DNA of 64,000 nucleotides from DATNPH01 sp036703315 (GTDB taxonomy: Bacteria; Cyanobacteriota; Cyanobacteriia; Cyanobacteriales; Coleofasciculaceae), in contig DATNPH010000061.1 in NCBI GenBank assembly GCA_036703315.1, positions 1 to 64,000 on the forward strand. The letters are read 5' to 3'. Position 1 is the first letter of the stretch. Each line of letters starts with the position of its first letter. This document shows, piece by piece, positions 19,134 through 28,022 of the stretch. A program made the translations under genes and the position numbers. The notes under the pieces were generated by a model, which saw nothing but the letters and a program-made list of their open reading frames with translations, was not told the DNA's origin and searched no databases.

Positions 19134-19957
19134 AGTTTCAGCAAAACCAACCGAATGTTAGAGAAGCTCTAGCTAGTTGACTAACTTCACTATCCGGATT
19201 CAATAAATACAGTCCCGTAATACGCAAACTCCTGTAATATGTAATATGCCAACCCAAGCTTGAGAACTATGCAATTGAGCACACAGAGGCATAGAGACAA
19301 CAGGATGTTTGCTACTTTTAAGCAGCAATAGACATCTAGTGTCTTAGGCATTCGGATTGTGCAGCATATTACCTAGAACCCTAGAGTCTAGGAAAACACT
19401 ATCGCGTTGAAATTCTGAGTTGTATTGCTATAGATTGCAAACCTTAAGCACAAGACGTTAAAACCCCTGACATTTCTGTCTGGTTAAGATTTTGCAATTC
19501 GTAAGCCAGTTCTCTGGTCTGCTATAAAGCTCTTGTAGATTTCTGTTTTTGATAAGCCTTGGAGTTTTATGGTATTTTCACGGAACTGATTGATGGAAAA
19601 CACCCTTAACTACGTGCCCCTGATCTAGCTTTTTCTTCTTCAGCCGGTAACTGTGACTAGATCGGATTGTGAATCTGATACTTCTCACAATCATACATCA
19701 TATACAAGTCGATAGACTTATGTAAATAGTCTTAGTATTTCTACACTAACGTGCGTAATAAATTGCGTATATTTATTGCTAAATATTAACTTTCGTGAAG
19801 ATAGAAGGCAAAACGGTAAAGAGTTTACCTGTTAACCTTTCAGCCTTTGCCATTTTCCTAAAACTAACACGATACTAGGCAACGCAAGATAGGCAAGTTT
19901 AAATATAGTACTCGTGTGCGTAGTAGATATATTTGAGCAAATATACGAAATTTACTA
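19134..19957. other. Gene-free stretch upstream of pixG
   Basis: About 820 bp with no supportable ORF. It is AT-rich with scattered stops in all frames and should contain the promoter of the pix cluster, but no box is convincing enough to call. Near the ureF end there is a tight palindrome (TATATTTG/CAAATATA, 19928-19945), not followed by a T-run. Confidence 0.5.
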
Positions 19958-20689
19958 CTAACTGCGAAATAATCTGGTGTACTGAGTTTCGTGAGCCATA
20001 CTAACAAGTGCCAATCCCCAGCCACAACTACTTAATTGCTCATCCTCCAAAGCTAAAACGTCTTGAGTAGCTAGAGTGATGCTCGTATGGAGTTCAAGCA
20101 GTAGCTGTTGACCAGCCGTTTGACCGAGGGGAATCAATTTAACTCCAGCGCTTATAAGATTGGATGCCCAGCTGTGTAAATATCCCAAGGCGCTGGCTGT
20201 GGCGTCAATGTCCCAATGGGCAGCCGCAATACCAAAGGCGATCGCATAATTACAGGGTATACCTGCCGCTGATGCCAAATCTTGCATGGAAGCAATTGAT
20301 CGCACTTCGTTTTGCTGCGGCAAATTCAGAAGCAGGCGCATTAAAGAGTTACCCATCTGCCAACTTTGCGATCGCAACTCGGCAGTTTCCTTAGCCGCTG
20401 TCAACCAACTGTTCCAGTAGCCCAGAGCCTCAAAATTACTACTCTTGACGCTATCATAGGCACGCACCATCACCGCTGCCTCTAATCGAATTGCCCCATA
20501 CCGCAGTTCTTGATCTAGCCACTGCCACAAAGTTGTCTGGTTATAAATCACACCCTTGTGAACTAACGCTTCCAGACCATCAGAATAGCTATAAGCACCT
20601 ATCGGCAGTGCTGGACTAGCCAGTTGCAATAGACTCAATAAGAAACTCGGGACACAAGAGTGAGGATTAGGAAATTGCTGATTGTTCAT
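19958..20689 (-). CDS. ureF: Urease accessory protein UreF
   Basis: Nickel-insertion chaperone that joins UreG and UreD/H on apo-urease, 243 residues. Diagnostic features are LLQLASPALPIGAYSYSDGL (about 21-40), the UreF signature, and the helical ASAAGIPCNYAIAFGIAAAH near the middle. It follows ureE by 70 bp of heptamer repeats and is co-directional, so ureEF probably form one transcript. Normally ureG comes next; here the pix cluster begins after an 870-bp gap instead. Confidence 0.95.
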   Translation of the reverse strand: MNNQQFPNPHSCVPSFLLSLLQLASPALPIGAYSYSDGLEALVHKGVIYNQTTLWQWLDQELRYGAIRLEAAVMVRAYDSVKSSNFEALGYWNSWLTAAKETAELRSQSWQMGNSLMRLLLNLPQQNEVRSIASMQDLASAAGIPCNYAIAFGIAAAHWDIDATASALGYLHSWASNLISAGVKLIPLGQTAGQQLLLELHTSITLATQDVLALEDEQLSSCGWGLALVSMAHETQYTRLFRS

Positions 20690-20726
20690 TGCTAATAGCT
20701 AATTGTTCAAAGAAGTTCTTTATTTA

Positions 20727-20749
20727 CCATTAGCCATTAGCCATTAGCC
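20727..20749. repeat. Heptamer repeat (TAGCCAT)n between ureE and ureF
   Basis: Three consecutive TAGCCAT units. The same unit occurs in the pixJ-pixL gap. Confidence 0.7.
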
Positions 20750-20759
20750 TCCTAGTCCC

Positions 20760-21206
20760 TCAAGGATGACTATGCCCATAAGCCCCACTTTCTGGTTGAA
20801 AAGGCACAACTTCCTGTTTGACCTCCACTCCCAACTGTTCCAGCATGGCTTGCAAAACTGGGTCTGGAGATAAGCGTAAATAGTCAGGAGCCACCTCTAA
20901 TGGTACATGGCGATTACCCAGATGATAAGACGCCCGCAGCAAATTAACGGGTTTCTGGGAGGTCACTGTCAGCACGGGTTCTGGTTTAGCGGCAATTCGA
21001 ACAACAATGTCGCCTGTTTCGGATTTGAGTAAATCCCCATCCTGTAGGATAGCTCCTCTCGGTAAGCGCAGATACAAACCTTGACCATCACCATCAGGTG
21101 TTTCAAATCGGTGGCGCGTCCGGGTACGCTCCTCAGCCGTGAGTGAGAGCGTAAAACTGACTGGGGCATCCACAGAAGCACTCAGGCGTTGGGTAAAAGT
21201 CAGCAT
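20760..21206 (-). CDS. ureE: Urease accessory metallochaperone UreE
   Basis: Nickel-binding chaperone for urease maturation, 148 residues from the ATG at 21206; an upstream in-frame extension to 21263 looks non-conserved. The sequence carries the UreE core RTRHRFETPDGDGQGLYLRL and the C-terminal domain ASYHLGNRHVPLEV, whose His residues bind nickel. The C-terminus ends GAYGHSHP, a short His tail rather than the long His-rich tail of some bacteria. It is the first gene of the ureEF pair. Confidence 0.94.
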   Translation of the reverse strand: MLTFTQRLSASVDAPVSFTLSLTAEERTRTRHRFETPDGDGQGLYLRLPRGAILQDGDLLKSETGDIVVRIAAKPEPVLTVTSQKPVNLLRASYHLGNRHVPLEVAPDYLRLSPDPVLQAMLEQLGVEVKQEVVPFQPESGAYGHSHP

Positions 21207-21380
21207 TGGGAGGAAATAAAGCGAGGGGGTCTCACTAGATATTAATTTTTTACATTTGAGCAAGAATTGGGACTTTTGGAGACAAGGAGAACAAGGGAGA
21301 AAAAGCTCCTAAGTTCGTTCAACGAAACACTGCGTATTCACCGTTTCGTGAAAACCTACCCGTTTAAGGCTCCCCCTCCT

Positions 21381-21941
21381 TTATTTCTGGAGGCGAAGCA
21401 ACTCATTTTGAATTCGTTGTCGTAATTCTGAATTAGACTGGGCGCTTACAGTAACTGCATTAAATTGAGCCATTGTCAAGCCATTGCTTTCACCAATCTT
21501 TTTTGATTGATTACAGTAATTTACAGCCACATCTTGGATACTTTTCGGTAGCGCAGCAATGGTGTCTGCTTTTGTGCAAGTAACGTCAACCTTCTCATCG
21601 TTGGTCAGTTTCTGTATTTCGGTGTAGGCAGCTTGACGGATTGGCTCGATCGCGAGAACCGCTCTAGCATAATTTTTTATTTCGTCAGCGGTAACTGATT
21701 TTCCTGACTCTGTGGAGACGGGGGTTGCAGAATTAGATGTTGACGGCGAAGAGCATCCAGCTAAAATTGCTGTAAGTCCGGCAAGGCAGCCTACGACAGA
21801 TATTACTTTAATTGTCGGCAGTTTTCTAAGGTGTAGTTTTGCTGCGAACTCACCAAAGCCGAAGCCAATCGCTAACACGGATAGATCTGGATGACGTTGT
21901 ACTTGGTTCTCTGGAGCCGAGTTAATTGCTCTTGTTTTCAT
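21381..21941 (-). CDS. DUF4168 lipoprotein
   Basis: Secreted protein of unknown function, 186 residues. The ATG at 21941 is preceded by AGGA at a proper distance, so the longer upstream frame to 22175 is rejected. A hydrophobic segment ends in a lipobox (LTAILAGC, about residues 60-67), then a Ser/Thr linker and a DUF4168 domain (TADEIKNYARAVLAIEPIRQ, IQNELLRLQK at the end). Two Cys in the domain (VTCTKAD and VNYCNQS) are also found in the neighbouring paralogue, suggesting a disulfide. It forms a tandem pair with 22378-22857, separated by a hairpin. Confidence 0.75.
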   Translation of the reverse strand: MKTRAINSAPENQVQRHPDLSVLAIGFGFGEFAAKLHLRKLPTIKVISVVGCLAGLTAILAGCSSPSTSNSATPVSTESGKSVTADEIKNYARAVLAIEPIRQAAYTEIQKLTNDEKVDVTCTKADTIAALPKSIQDVAVNYCNQSKKIGESNGLTMAQFNAVTVSAQSNSELRQRIQNELLRLQK

Positions 21942-22274
21942 GTTCCTAGAGCTGTATTTTGCTACCACTAGTACTCTCTGGCAGAAATAAGTGACTAGCT
22001 TACACGCGGTTGAATACCTTATGTTCGAACAACTTTTGACTTCCAATGAAGCGGCACTAGCTCCTCCATTAGGGCTAGGAAAAAAGTATCGCGCATCACT
22101 TATTCGACTTGAGTATGTTTGACACAAAACCACACAGAGGTTAGTTATAACGTCTTCCGAACTGATATTCCCCACAAGTTTACAGGCGATATTATACCCA
22201 CTTGATATATCTAAGTGTGCTTTACCAGTGTTTGTTATTTTGTATCTTTTGGGTTACGGTGTCAACAGTAATTT

Positions 22275-22310
22275 GTAAAACTGGAGGGCTGAGAAGTCTT
22301 CCAGTTTTAC
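22275..22310 (-). terminator. Stem-loop after the second DUF4168 gene
   Basis: GTAAAACTGGA and TCCAGTTTTAC form a perfect 11-bp stem with a 14-nt loop, 68 bp after the stop of the 22378-22857 gene. It probably ends that transcript, although no clear T-run follows. Confidence 0.6.
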
Positions 22311-22377
22311 TACCTTTCATCCCCAAGCGCTAAGCAGAGCCAGAGAGCACTAACAAGATTTACTAGGCTTTACAGCT

Positions 22378-22857
22378 TTATTGTTGGAGACGAACCAATT
22401 CATTTTGGATTTTTGTTCGCAAATTTGCATTACCTTGCATGAGAGTTGTAATCTCGTTAAATCGTGCATTCTTTCCTCTGGGAAAATAATTTGCCACAAT
22501 GGCTGAAGACTGGTTGCAGTAATTCTGAGCCAGTCCTTGAGCTTCACTAGGTAACTTCCTTATTGTTGCAGGACGGTTGCAAACAATTTCAGGAACGTCA
22601 GAGCCAATGATTATCTTTATTTCCCTATAAGCAGCTTGGCGAATTTGCTCGATCGCCAAAACAGCTTGGGCGTACTTTGTTACCTCATCAGCACTAACCG
22701 CTTGAGCGTAGGCAGGAGCGCTAAAGACTAGGGTAGGGGAGTCTTTAGATAAGCCAGGGATGAAGCCTGATAACAAACCAATAGCAGTAAGTGTCCCTAC
22801 AACCAGGGATTGCGACAAGATTCGGTTTCGGCGAAGTCGGGAATAGTAGGGATTCAT
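22378..22857 (-). CDS. DUF4168 secreted protein (paralogue)
   Basis: 159 residues from the second of two adjacent ATGs (22860 and 22857). The N-terminus has basic residues (YYSRLRRNR), a hydrophobic core and an AYAQA-type signal peptidase site, so it is exported but not lipidated. The DUF4168 core (SADEVTKYAQAVLAIEQIRQ ... LVRLQQ) and the two Cys match the neighbour at 21381-21941. The function of the family is not known to me. Confidence 0.75.
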   Translation of the reverse strand: MNPYYSRLRRNRILSQSLVVGTLTAIGLLSGFIPGLSKDSPTLVFSAPAYAQAVSADEVTKYAQAVLAIEQIRQAAYREIKIIIGSDVPEIVCNRPATIRKLPSEAQGLAQNYCNQSSAIVANYFPRGKNARFNEITTLMQGNANLRTKIQNELVRLQQ

Positions 22858-23034
22858 CATAATGATCGCGGGCGACCAAAAAAAACAAGTAACTAAAACC
22901 ATATAGGTTAGTTTTTTTGAATTATTTTAAAGGGCAGAAGTTCCTCAGGAGGACTCAAACAAAAAGTTTCATGTTTTTCGTTGTCAAAGTTTGTGTTGAA
23001 TTTTGGACCAATCCTCTATATACTCTCCATAAAA

Positions 23035-24018
23035 TTAGCGCCGACAGATTTGGCAAAGCTCTATTACCTTCGTTTGTAGCGTTGAAAGGGGATCTGCGCC
23101 TCTTTTGAGATTAACCTCTAACTCTAGCAATATTGGCAGGGTTGAGGTCAGCTGAATTAGCGAAAGTGACTGGACTTCTCTGGTGAGAAAATAAATTCGT
23201 TTGGGGTTACTCACTTCAGCCGCGGTAGCGATCGCGCTGGAGTCACGTTCCCCCTCACTTAGCATCAGCTTAACCCATAGCCATGTGCGAAACTGCCCAA
23301 TCAGAGTCGCTATAATCCTCAGCGCCGGTTCATTTTTGCTGATTAAATCAGCAACCAACCCTAAAGCCATCGCTCCATCACCATTGAGAATTGCTGCTGC
23401 TAGTTGCAAGCTATTTTGAGTATTTGAGGTTACCAGAGTAGCAACAGTGCTTTCATCTAAAGGTTTAGCTGAACCCTCGGCGTAGATTCGCAATTTTTCC
23501 AGTTCATTGAACAGCTGCCGCGTATCGTTGCCAACTGATTGTGCTAAAAGTTCGGCACTACCAACGGTTAGTCTGACGCCTACTTTTTTAGAAGAGGTAT
23601 GCACTCGCTCTACCAGTTGTTCCGTCTTCCAAGGTGAGATCACAGAGAACTCTCGGATGTGGGCGTGCTTTTGCAGCAGCTTGGTCGATTTGAGACGCCC
23701 ATCGGGTCGATGGCGAGTTGTTAGTAGCAAAATAGACTCTTCTGGAATTAACGGTAGAGTACGCTCTAGTTCTGAGAGTAAATTTTCTGAGCATTGCTGG
23801 CAAACGGTTGTCTCTACTAACCAAACTAGACGCCCACCCACGCCAAAGGGCGGAGTCATCGCTTGATTGAGCCCCTGAATGATGGCGTCAGGTTGGTCGG
23901 GAGAAATTCTGTCATAGTTAAAACTAACCCAACTGGGGTCGAGAACGTCTTCACGCAATTCTCTTACAGCTTGTGTAATGGCAAAGTCATCTTCGCCCCA
24001 GTAGAGGTAAATTGTCAT
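23035..24018 (-). CDS. holA: DNA polymerase III delta subunit
   Basis: Clamp-loader delta subunit, which opens the sliding clamp, 327 residues from the ATG at 24018 (MTIYLYWGEDDF). The upstream in-frame Met at 24069 adds a non-conserved stretch. The start WGEDDFAITQAV corresponds to the family's YGEExxLI-type opening, and DTRQLFNELEKLRIYA fits the lid region. The C-terminal collar domain ends LEVNLKRGADPLSTLQTKVI. It is divergent from the 2H-phosphoesterase-like gene with only 33 bp between the chosen starts, so the promoters overlap. Confidence 0.9.
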   Translation of the reverse strand: MTIYLYWGEDDFAITQAVRELREDVLDPSWVSFNYDRISPDQPDAIIQGLNQAMTPPFGVGGRLVWLVETTVCQQCSENLLSELERTLPLIPEESILLLTTRHRPDGRLKSTKLLQKHAHIREFSVISPWKTEQLVERVHTSSKKVGVRLTVGSAELLAQSVGNDTRQLFNELEKLRIYAEGSAKPLDESTVATLVTSNTQNSLQLAAAILNGDGAMALGLVADLISKNEPALRIIATLIGQFRTWLWVKLMLSEGERDSSAIATAAEVSNPKRIYFLTREVQSLSLIQLTSTLPILLELEVNLKRGADPLSTLQTKVIELCQICRR

Positions 24019-24051
24019 AATAAACACCCAGGAATCGCGAGGGGATTGAGA

Positions 24052-24840
24052 TTGGACGAGACTTATCAAACCTATCTAAATCGAGTGGCACGGCTGACGC
24101 TACCAGATACTTATAGATCTCAGCTACAGCATATTCAGGAGTCACCAAAGTTCCAGCTTCTTCCAGATGGCAATCGAGAGGCAGCACCTTTTCCCGGTTA
24201 CACAGTAGTGACGCCACCCTGGGGGGAAGATCCGCCCAATTCAGCCTTCTACGAGAGCTTACAGCAGCTCCAACAACAGTTAGTGCAGCAACTAGACGCT
24301 GGTTTAATGGTACCAGTGCCTCCTGATAGCTTTCATTTAACCCTAGCGGACTTAATTTGGGACAGCGCCTACAGGGATGCGGAACGCGAAAATCCGGAGT
24401 TTGAGAAGCAACTAAAAGAGCGCATAGGAGAGAGCTTTCAGAAGTCTCAGCAGTTTCTCACTGGTGGTAATTCTATTTGCTGGCAGCTGCTAGGTTTAAT
24501 GATTAGACCCCGTGCGATCGCTGTATGTTTAGCACCCACAGACGAAACATCCTACAAGCGGCTGTTGGAGTTTCGTCGGTCTATTTATCAAAATCCTGGT
24601 CTAATTGCCCTAGGCATTGAACAGCAATACCACTTTACAGCGCACATTACGCTGGGATATTTTGGCACGATTTTACCGCATCTAGATCGCGATCGCCTCA
24701 GTAACACATTATTGGAATTAAATCGGGAAGCGCTACCTGAGGAAGCGATTGCCCTGTGTATTCGGCGTGCAGAACTGCGGAAGTTTGACGATATGATGCG
24801 TTACTATCGTGAGCCGGATTGGCCCATCTTAGACTTTTAA
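24052..24840 (+). CDS. DUF1868 protein, 2H-phosphoesterase-like
   Basis: 262 residues from a TTG at 24052 (xDETYQTYLNRVARL), chosen because GAGGGG lies 9 nt upstream and because an earlier ATG at 23863 would bury the frame inside holA. It carries the two HxT motifs of the 2H phosphodiesterase superfamily, FHLTLADLIW and FTAHITLGYF, so cleavage of cyclic or 2',3'-phosphate bonds is plausible. The actual substrate is unknown. It is followed 25 bp later by cbiC. Confidence 0.75.
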   Translation: MDETYQTYLNRVARLTLPDTYRSQLQHIQESPKFQLLPDGNREAAPFPGYTVVTPPWGEDPPNSAFYESLQQLQQQLVQQLDAGLMVPVPPDSFHLTLADLIWDSAYRDAERENPEFEKQLKERIGESFQKSQQFLTGGNSICWQLLGLMIRPRAIAVCLAPTDETSYKRLLEFRRSIYQNPGLIALGIEQQYHFTAHITLGYFGTILPHLDRDRLSNTLLELNREALPEEAIALCIRRAELRKFDDMMRYYREPDWPILDF

Positions 24841-24865
24841 TGCTTTTTGCTAAATCAGGCTATCT

Positions 24866-25477
24866 ATGAGTTTGCCCATCCATCCCATCATGGAGCAAAG
24901 TTTTGCCGTTATTGACAAAGAAATCGGCGAACACAATTTCAGCCCGGCTGAGTATGCCATCGTGCGGCGGGTAATTCATAGTACCGCTGACTTTGAATTT
25001 GCCCAGCTGATTCGGTTTAGTCGAGGAGCGATCAGGTCTGGGATGGCAGCCCTCCAGCATCGGCTACCGATTATCACAGACGTTGGCATGGTGAAACAGG
25101 GGGTAGCTGCAATGGTGGCAAAAACCTTTGGTAACCCGCTCATTGCGGCAGTAGAACTTGCCCCCGTAGCACTACCAGGAAAGACACGAACAGAAACAGG
25201 TTTAATCCAGTGCTTTGAGCAATACCCCAACGCTATTTTTGTGATTGGCAATGCTCCCACTGCTCTACTAGCTTTATGTAACGACTTGTCAAATGCACCC
25301 ATTCAACCGCCTTTAGTAATTGGCGCACCCGTTGGATTTATCTCAGTTATCGAGTCAAAAGAGGCTCTATCACACGCACCAGTCCCCCAAATTCGCATTC
25401 AGGGACGAAAGGGCGGCTCACCCGTTGCTGCCGCCATTCTTAATGCTTTAATTGTCTTGGCTTGGGACGAAAAATAG
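24866..25477 (+). CDS. cbiC: Precorrin-8X methylmutase
   Basis: Cobalamin corrin-ring enzyme (CbiC/CobH) that moves a methyl group from C11 to C12 to give hydrogenobyrinic/cobyrinic acid, 203 residues. Typical stretches are RRVIHSTADFEFAQLIRFS (with the catalytic His), ITDVGMVKQGV and GAPVGFISVIESKEAL, and the C-terminal GRKGGSPVAAAILNAL. It lies upstream of cbiET in the same direction, forming a cobalamin gene pair. Confidence 0.95.
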   Translation: MSLPIHPIMEQSFAVIDKEIGEHNFSPAEYAIVRRVIHSTADFEFAQLIRFSRGAIRSGMAALQHRLPIITDVGMVKQGVAAMVAKTFGNPLIAAVELAPVALPGKTRTETGLIQCFEQYPNAIFVIGNAPTALLALCNDLSNAPIQPPLVIGAPVGFISVIESKEALSHAPVPQIRIQGRKGGSPVAAAILNALIVLAWDEK

Positions 25478-25494
25478 TTGTTAGTTATTAGGTG

Positions 25495-25550
25495 CCAGCT
25501 AATGACTACTAACCACTAACCAGTAACTACTAACTACTAACCACTGACTA
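25495..25550. repeat. Heptamer repeat tract between cbiC and cbiET
   Basis: Runs of ACTAACC/ACTAACT/AATGACT-type heptamers end at the cbiET start codon. Confidence 0.75.
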
Positions 25551-26807
25551 ATGACTCCAATACATGTTGTTGGAATAGGCTTAAATGCTACAGCTGGACT
25601 GACTGAGTCGGTACGGCAATTAGTAGAGCAGGCAACATTGTTGGTGGGTAGCGATCGCCACTTGAGTTACTTCCCCAACCACCCCGCCTCACGCTTGGTA
25701 CTGGGAGATTTTACACAAGCCATTCAAGAAATTCGCAACTACCTGGAGACAGGTGATAGCAATAGCTGCATTGTCGTTTTAGTTAGCGGCGATCCACTCT
25801 TTTTTGGCTTGGGACGCCTGTTGCTAGAGGAACTGCCACGGGAACAGCTGACCTTTCATCCTCATCTCAGTGCGGTTCAGCTGGCTTTCAGTCGAATTAA
25901 GGTGCCGTGGCAGGATGCCCAAGTTATTAGTGCTCACGGGCGATCCTTGGAGAACCTGACTCAATCGCTACAGCAGGGAGTTGAGAAGATTGCCGTGCTA
26001 ACCGATAGGACGAATACCCCCAACGCGATCGCTCGTCTTTTTCTCTCTCTAGATTTAGCGTGCAGCTACCAGTTCTGGGTTTGTGAAAACCTGGGAGGTA
26101 GCGATGAGAAGGTTCAGTGGCTATCAATAGATGCTTTATTGGAGGAAAAGTTTGCACCGCTGAATGTCGTTGTATTACTCCGTCAGTCTGAGTCAGCTAA
26201 CCAGTCATTGGACATTGACTCCTTACCCCTGCTAGGATTACCTGACCAGACGTTTGCAAGTTTTAGCGATCGCCCAGGTTTGATGACCAAGCGTGAGGTT
26301 CGTCTTCTCGTCTTAGGAGAGCTGGCACTGCAACCCGGGCAAATAGTATGGGATATTGGTGCGGGAACTGGTTCAGTTTCCATTGAGATTGCCCGCTTAT
26401 CGCAAACCTCTCAAGTGTATGCTATAGAGAAGAGTGCCATCGGCATTGCCCTGATTGAACAAAACTGCCGACGTCTCCAAGTCAACAATGTGGTTTCTAC
26501 GCACGGTAGTGCACCCGACATTTTGCAGCACCTGCCGGAACCCAACCGAATTTTTATTGGCGGTAGTGGCGGTAACTTAAACTCAATTCTCGATAGCTGC
26601 CACGCTCGATTAGCTCCTAACGGCTTGGTGGTACTAGCTCTAGCAACCCTGGAACACCTCAATACCACTCTCAGCTGGTTAGACTCCTATCGCTGGGATT
26701 ATCGGTTACTACAAGTCCAGCTATCGCGCTCTGTACCTGTGGGACACTTGACTCGCTTTACTCCCCTCAATCCCGTCACAATTGCGATCGCCACACGCTC
26801 AGTTTGA
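25551..26807 (+). CDS. cbiET: Precorrin-6Y C5,15-methyltransferase/decarboxylase (CbiE-CbiT fusion, CobL)
   Basis: Fused cobalamin enzyme, 418 residues. The N-terminal CbiE methyltransferase half starts IHVVGIGLNATAGL and holds VLVSGDPLFFGLGRLL. The C-terminal CbiT half (from about residue 230) has the SAM-binding GQIVWDIGAGTGSVSIEIAR and FIGGSGGNLNSIL. It methylates C5 and C15 and removes the C12 acetate carboxyl. The reading frame begins right at the end of the heptamer tract. It follows cbiC, and other cobalamin genes must be elsewhere. Confidence 0.95.
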   Translation: MTPIHVVGIGLNATAGLTESVRQLVEQATLLVGSDRHLSYFPNHPASRLVLGDFTQAIQEIRNYLETGDSNSCIVVLVSGDPLFFGLGRLLLEELPREQLTFHPHLSAVQLAFSRIKVPWQDAQVISAHGRSLENLTQSLQQGVEKIAVLTDRTNTPNAIARLFLSLDLACSYQFWVCENLGGSDEKVQWLSIDALLEEKFAPLNVVVLLRQSESANQSLDIDSLPLLGLPDQTFASFSDRPGLMTKREVRLLVLGELALQPGQIVWDIGAGTGSVSIEIARLSQTSQVYAIEKSAIGIALIEQNCRRLQVNNVVSTHGSAPDILQHLPEPNRIFIGGSGGNLNSILDSCHARLAPNGLVVLALATLEHLNTTLSWLDSYRWDYRLLQVQLSRSVPVGHLTRFTPLNPVTIAIATRSV

Positions 26808-26867
26808 TGTGAAAAAAACACAATAGAAATAGTAAAAGTATAAAACACGTAGAAGGTACTAAAACAG

Positions 26868-27863
26868 ATGCAAGTTAAACCCACCATTTTAGTGACAGGA
26901 GGCGCAGGGTATATCGGCTCCCATATTGTATTAGCCCTGCAACGTATTGGCTATGATGTGATTGTTCTTGACAATCTGGTACAGGGACATAGTGACTTGG
27001 TTGAGAAGGTATTGCAGGTCAAGTTAATTGTCGGTGATATCAGCGATCGCGCACTTCTCGATCACCTATTTGCGACTTATCCAATTCAGGCGGTTATGCA
27101 TTTTGCGGCTTACATCGCTGTTGGTGAATCAGTCACAAACCCAAGCAAGTATTATCACAATAATGTTGTGGGAACTCTAACGCTTCTAGAAGCAATGGTC
27201 GCAGCCTCTATTAAGCGATTTGTGTTTTCCTCAACTTGTGCTCTCTACGGTGTCCCAAAGACCGTTCCTATCACTGAGGACCATCCTCAAGACCCGATCA
27301 GTCCGTATGCGTCTAGTAAGCAGATGGTAGAGCGACTCTTGGCGGATTTTGATACAGCCTATGGTCTAAAGTCAGTTTCCTTTCGGTACTTCAATGCCGC
27401 GGGTGCCGAACCCAATGGCTTGCTGGGTGAAGACCATTCGCCTGAAACTCATCTCATACCATTAGTGCTGCTAACTGCCTTGGGTAAACGGGAGTCAGTC
27501 TCTATCTTTGGTACCGATTACCCAACGAGAGATGGCACTTGTATCCGGGACTATATTCACGTTATGGATTTGGCGCAAGCTCATGTTCTGGGTTTAGAGT
27601 ACCTACTCAAAGGGGAAGATTCTCAAGCGTTTAACTTAGGAAATGGCAATGGATTCTCAGTTAAAGAAGTGATTGAGACGGTACGTTCGGTAACAGGACG
27701 AGAGATTAAGATTGTGGAATGCGATCGCCGACCTGGTGATCCCCCTGTTTTAGTGGGTAGTAGCGATAAAGCCCGAAATATTTTGGGCTGGCATCCGCAG
27801 TATGCTGATCTCACGAAAATAGTGACTCACGCTCTTGCGTGGCATCAACAACGCCATGCATAG
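26868..27863 (+). CDS. galE: UDP-glucose 4-epimerase
   Basis: Short-chain dehydrogenase-type epimerase interconverting UDP-glucose and UDP-galactose, 331 residues. The NAD-binding motif is TGGAGYIGSH (residues 10-19), the catalytic Ser/Thr region is FSSTCALYG, and the YxxxK pair is in YASSKQMVE. The family motif RYFNAAGAEPNG and the C-terminal DRRPGDPP are present. Downstream is a palindromic repeat shared with the convergent DUF928 gene. Confidence 0.95.
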   Translation: MQVKPTILVTGGAGYIGSHIVLALQRIGYDVIVLDNLVQGHSDLVEKVLQVKLIVGDISDRALLDHLFATYPIQAVMHFAAYIAVGESVTNPSKYYHNNVVGTLTLLEAMVAASIKRFVFSSTCALYGVPKTVPITEDHPQDPISPYASSKQMVERLLADFDTAYGLKSVSFRYFNAAGAEPNGLLGEDHSPETHLIPLVLLTALGKRESVSIFGTDYPTRDGTCIRDYIHVMDLAQAHVLGLEYLLKGEDSQAFNLGNGNGFSVKEVIETVRSVTGREIKIVECDRRPGDPPVLVGSSDKARNILGWHPQYADLTKIVTHALAWHQQRHA

Positions 27864-27931
27864 CCTTTATCGTTATCGTCTTTATCTAACCTTAATTGCT
27901 GGGAATGCAATAATTCTCGAATAAGGCTTTA

Positions 27932-27986
27932 TCCCCCTTGCCCCCTTAAAAAGCTCTCGATTTTGGGAGCAGGGGGACAAGGGAGA
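27932..27986. terminator. Palindromic repeat between convergent galE and DUF928 gene
   Basis: TCCCCCTTGCCCCCT and AGGGGGACAAGGGAGA pair across a small inner hairpin (GCTC...GGAGC). Placed between converging genes, it can act as a bidirectional terminator. The sequence style is that of dispersed cyanobacterial repeats. Confidence 0.55.
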
Positions 27987-28022
27987 AGTCGATATGGCTG
28001 TAAGGTCAGTGTCGGGAGGAGG

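Noticed and set aside
19928..19945. Terminator of ureF
   Set aside because: TATATTTG-AG-CAAATATA is a weak AT-only hairpin with a 2-nt loop and no T-run.
21942..22175. N-terminal extension of the first DUF4168 protein
   Set aside because: The Met at 21941 has an AGGA ribosome site and precedes the export signal; the extension is Cys-rich and unlike a leader.
23863..24051. Longer N-terminus for the DUF1868 protein
   Set aside because: It would overlap holA coding DNA in antisense; the TTG at 24052 has a good ribosome site and a family-like start.
24840..24866. Cobalamin riboswitch before cbiC
   Set aside because: The gap is only 25 bp, and no B12-box-like sequence is seen there or before cbiET.
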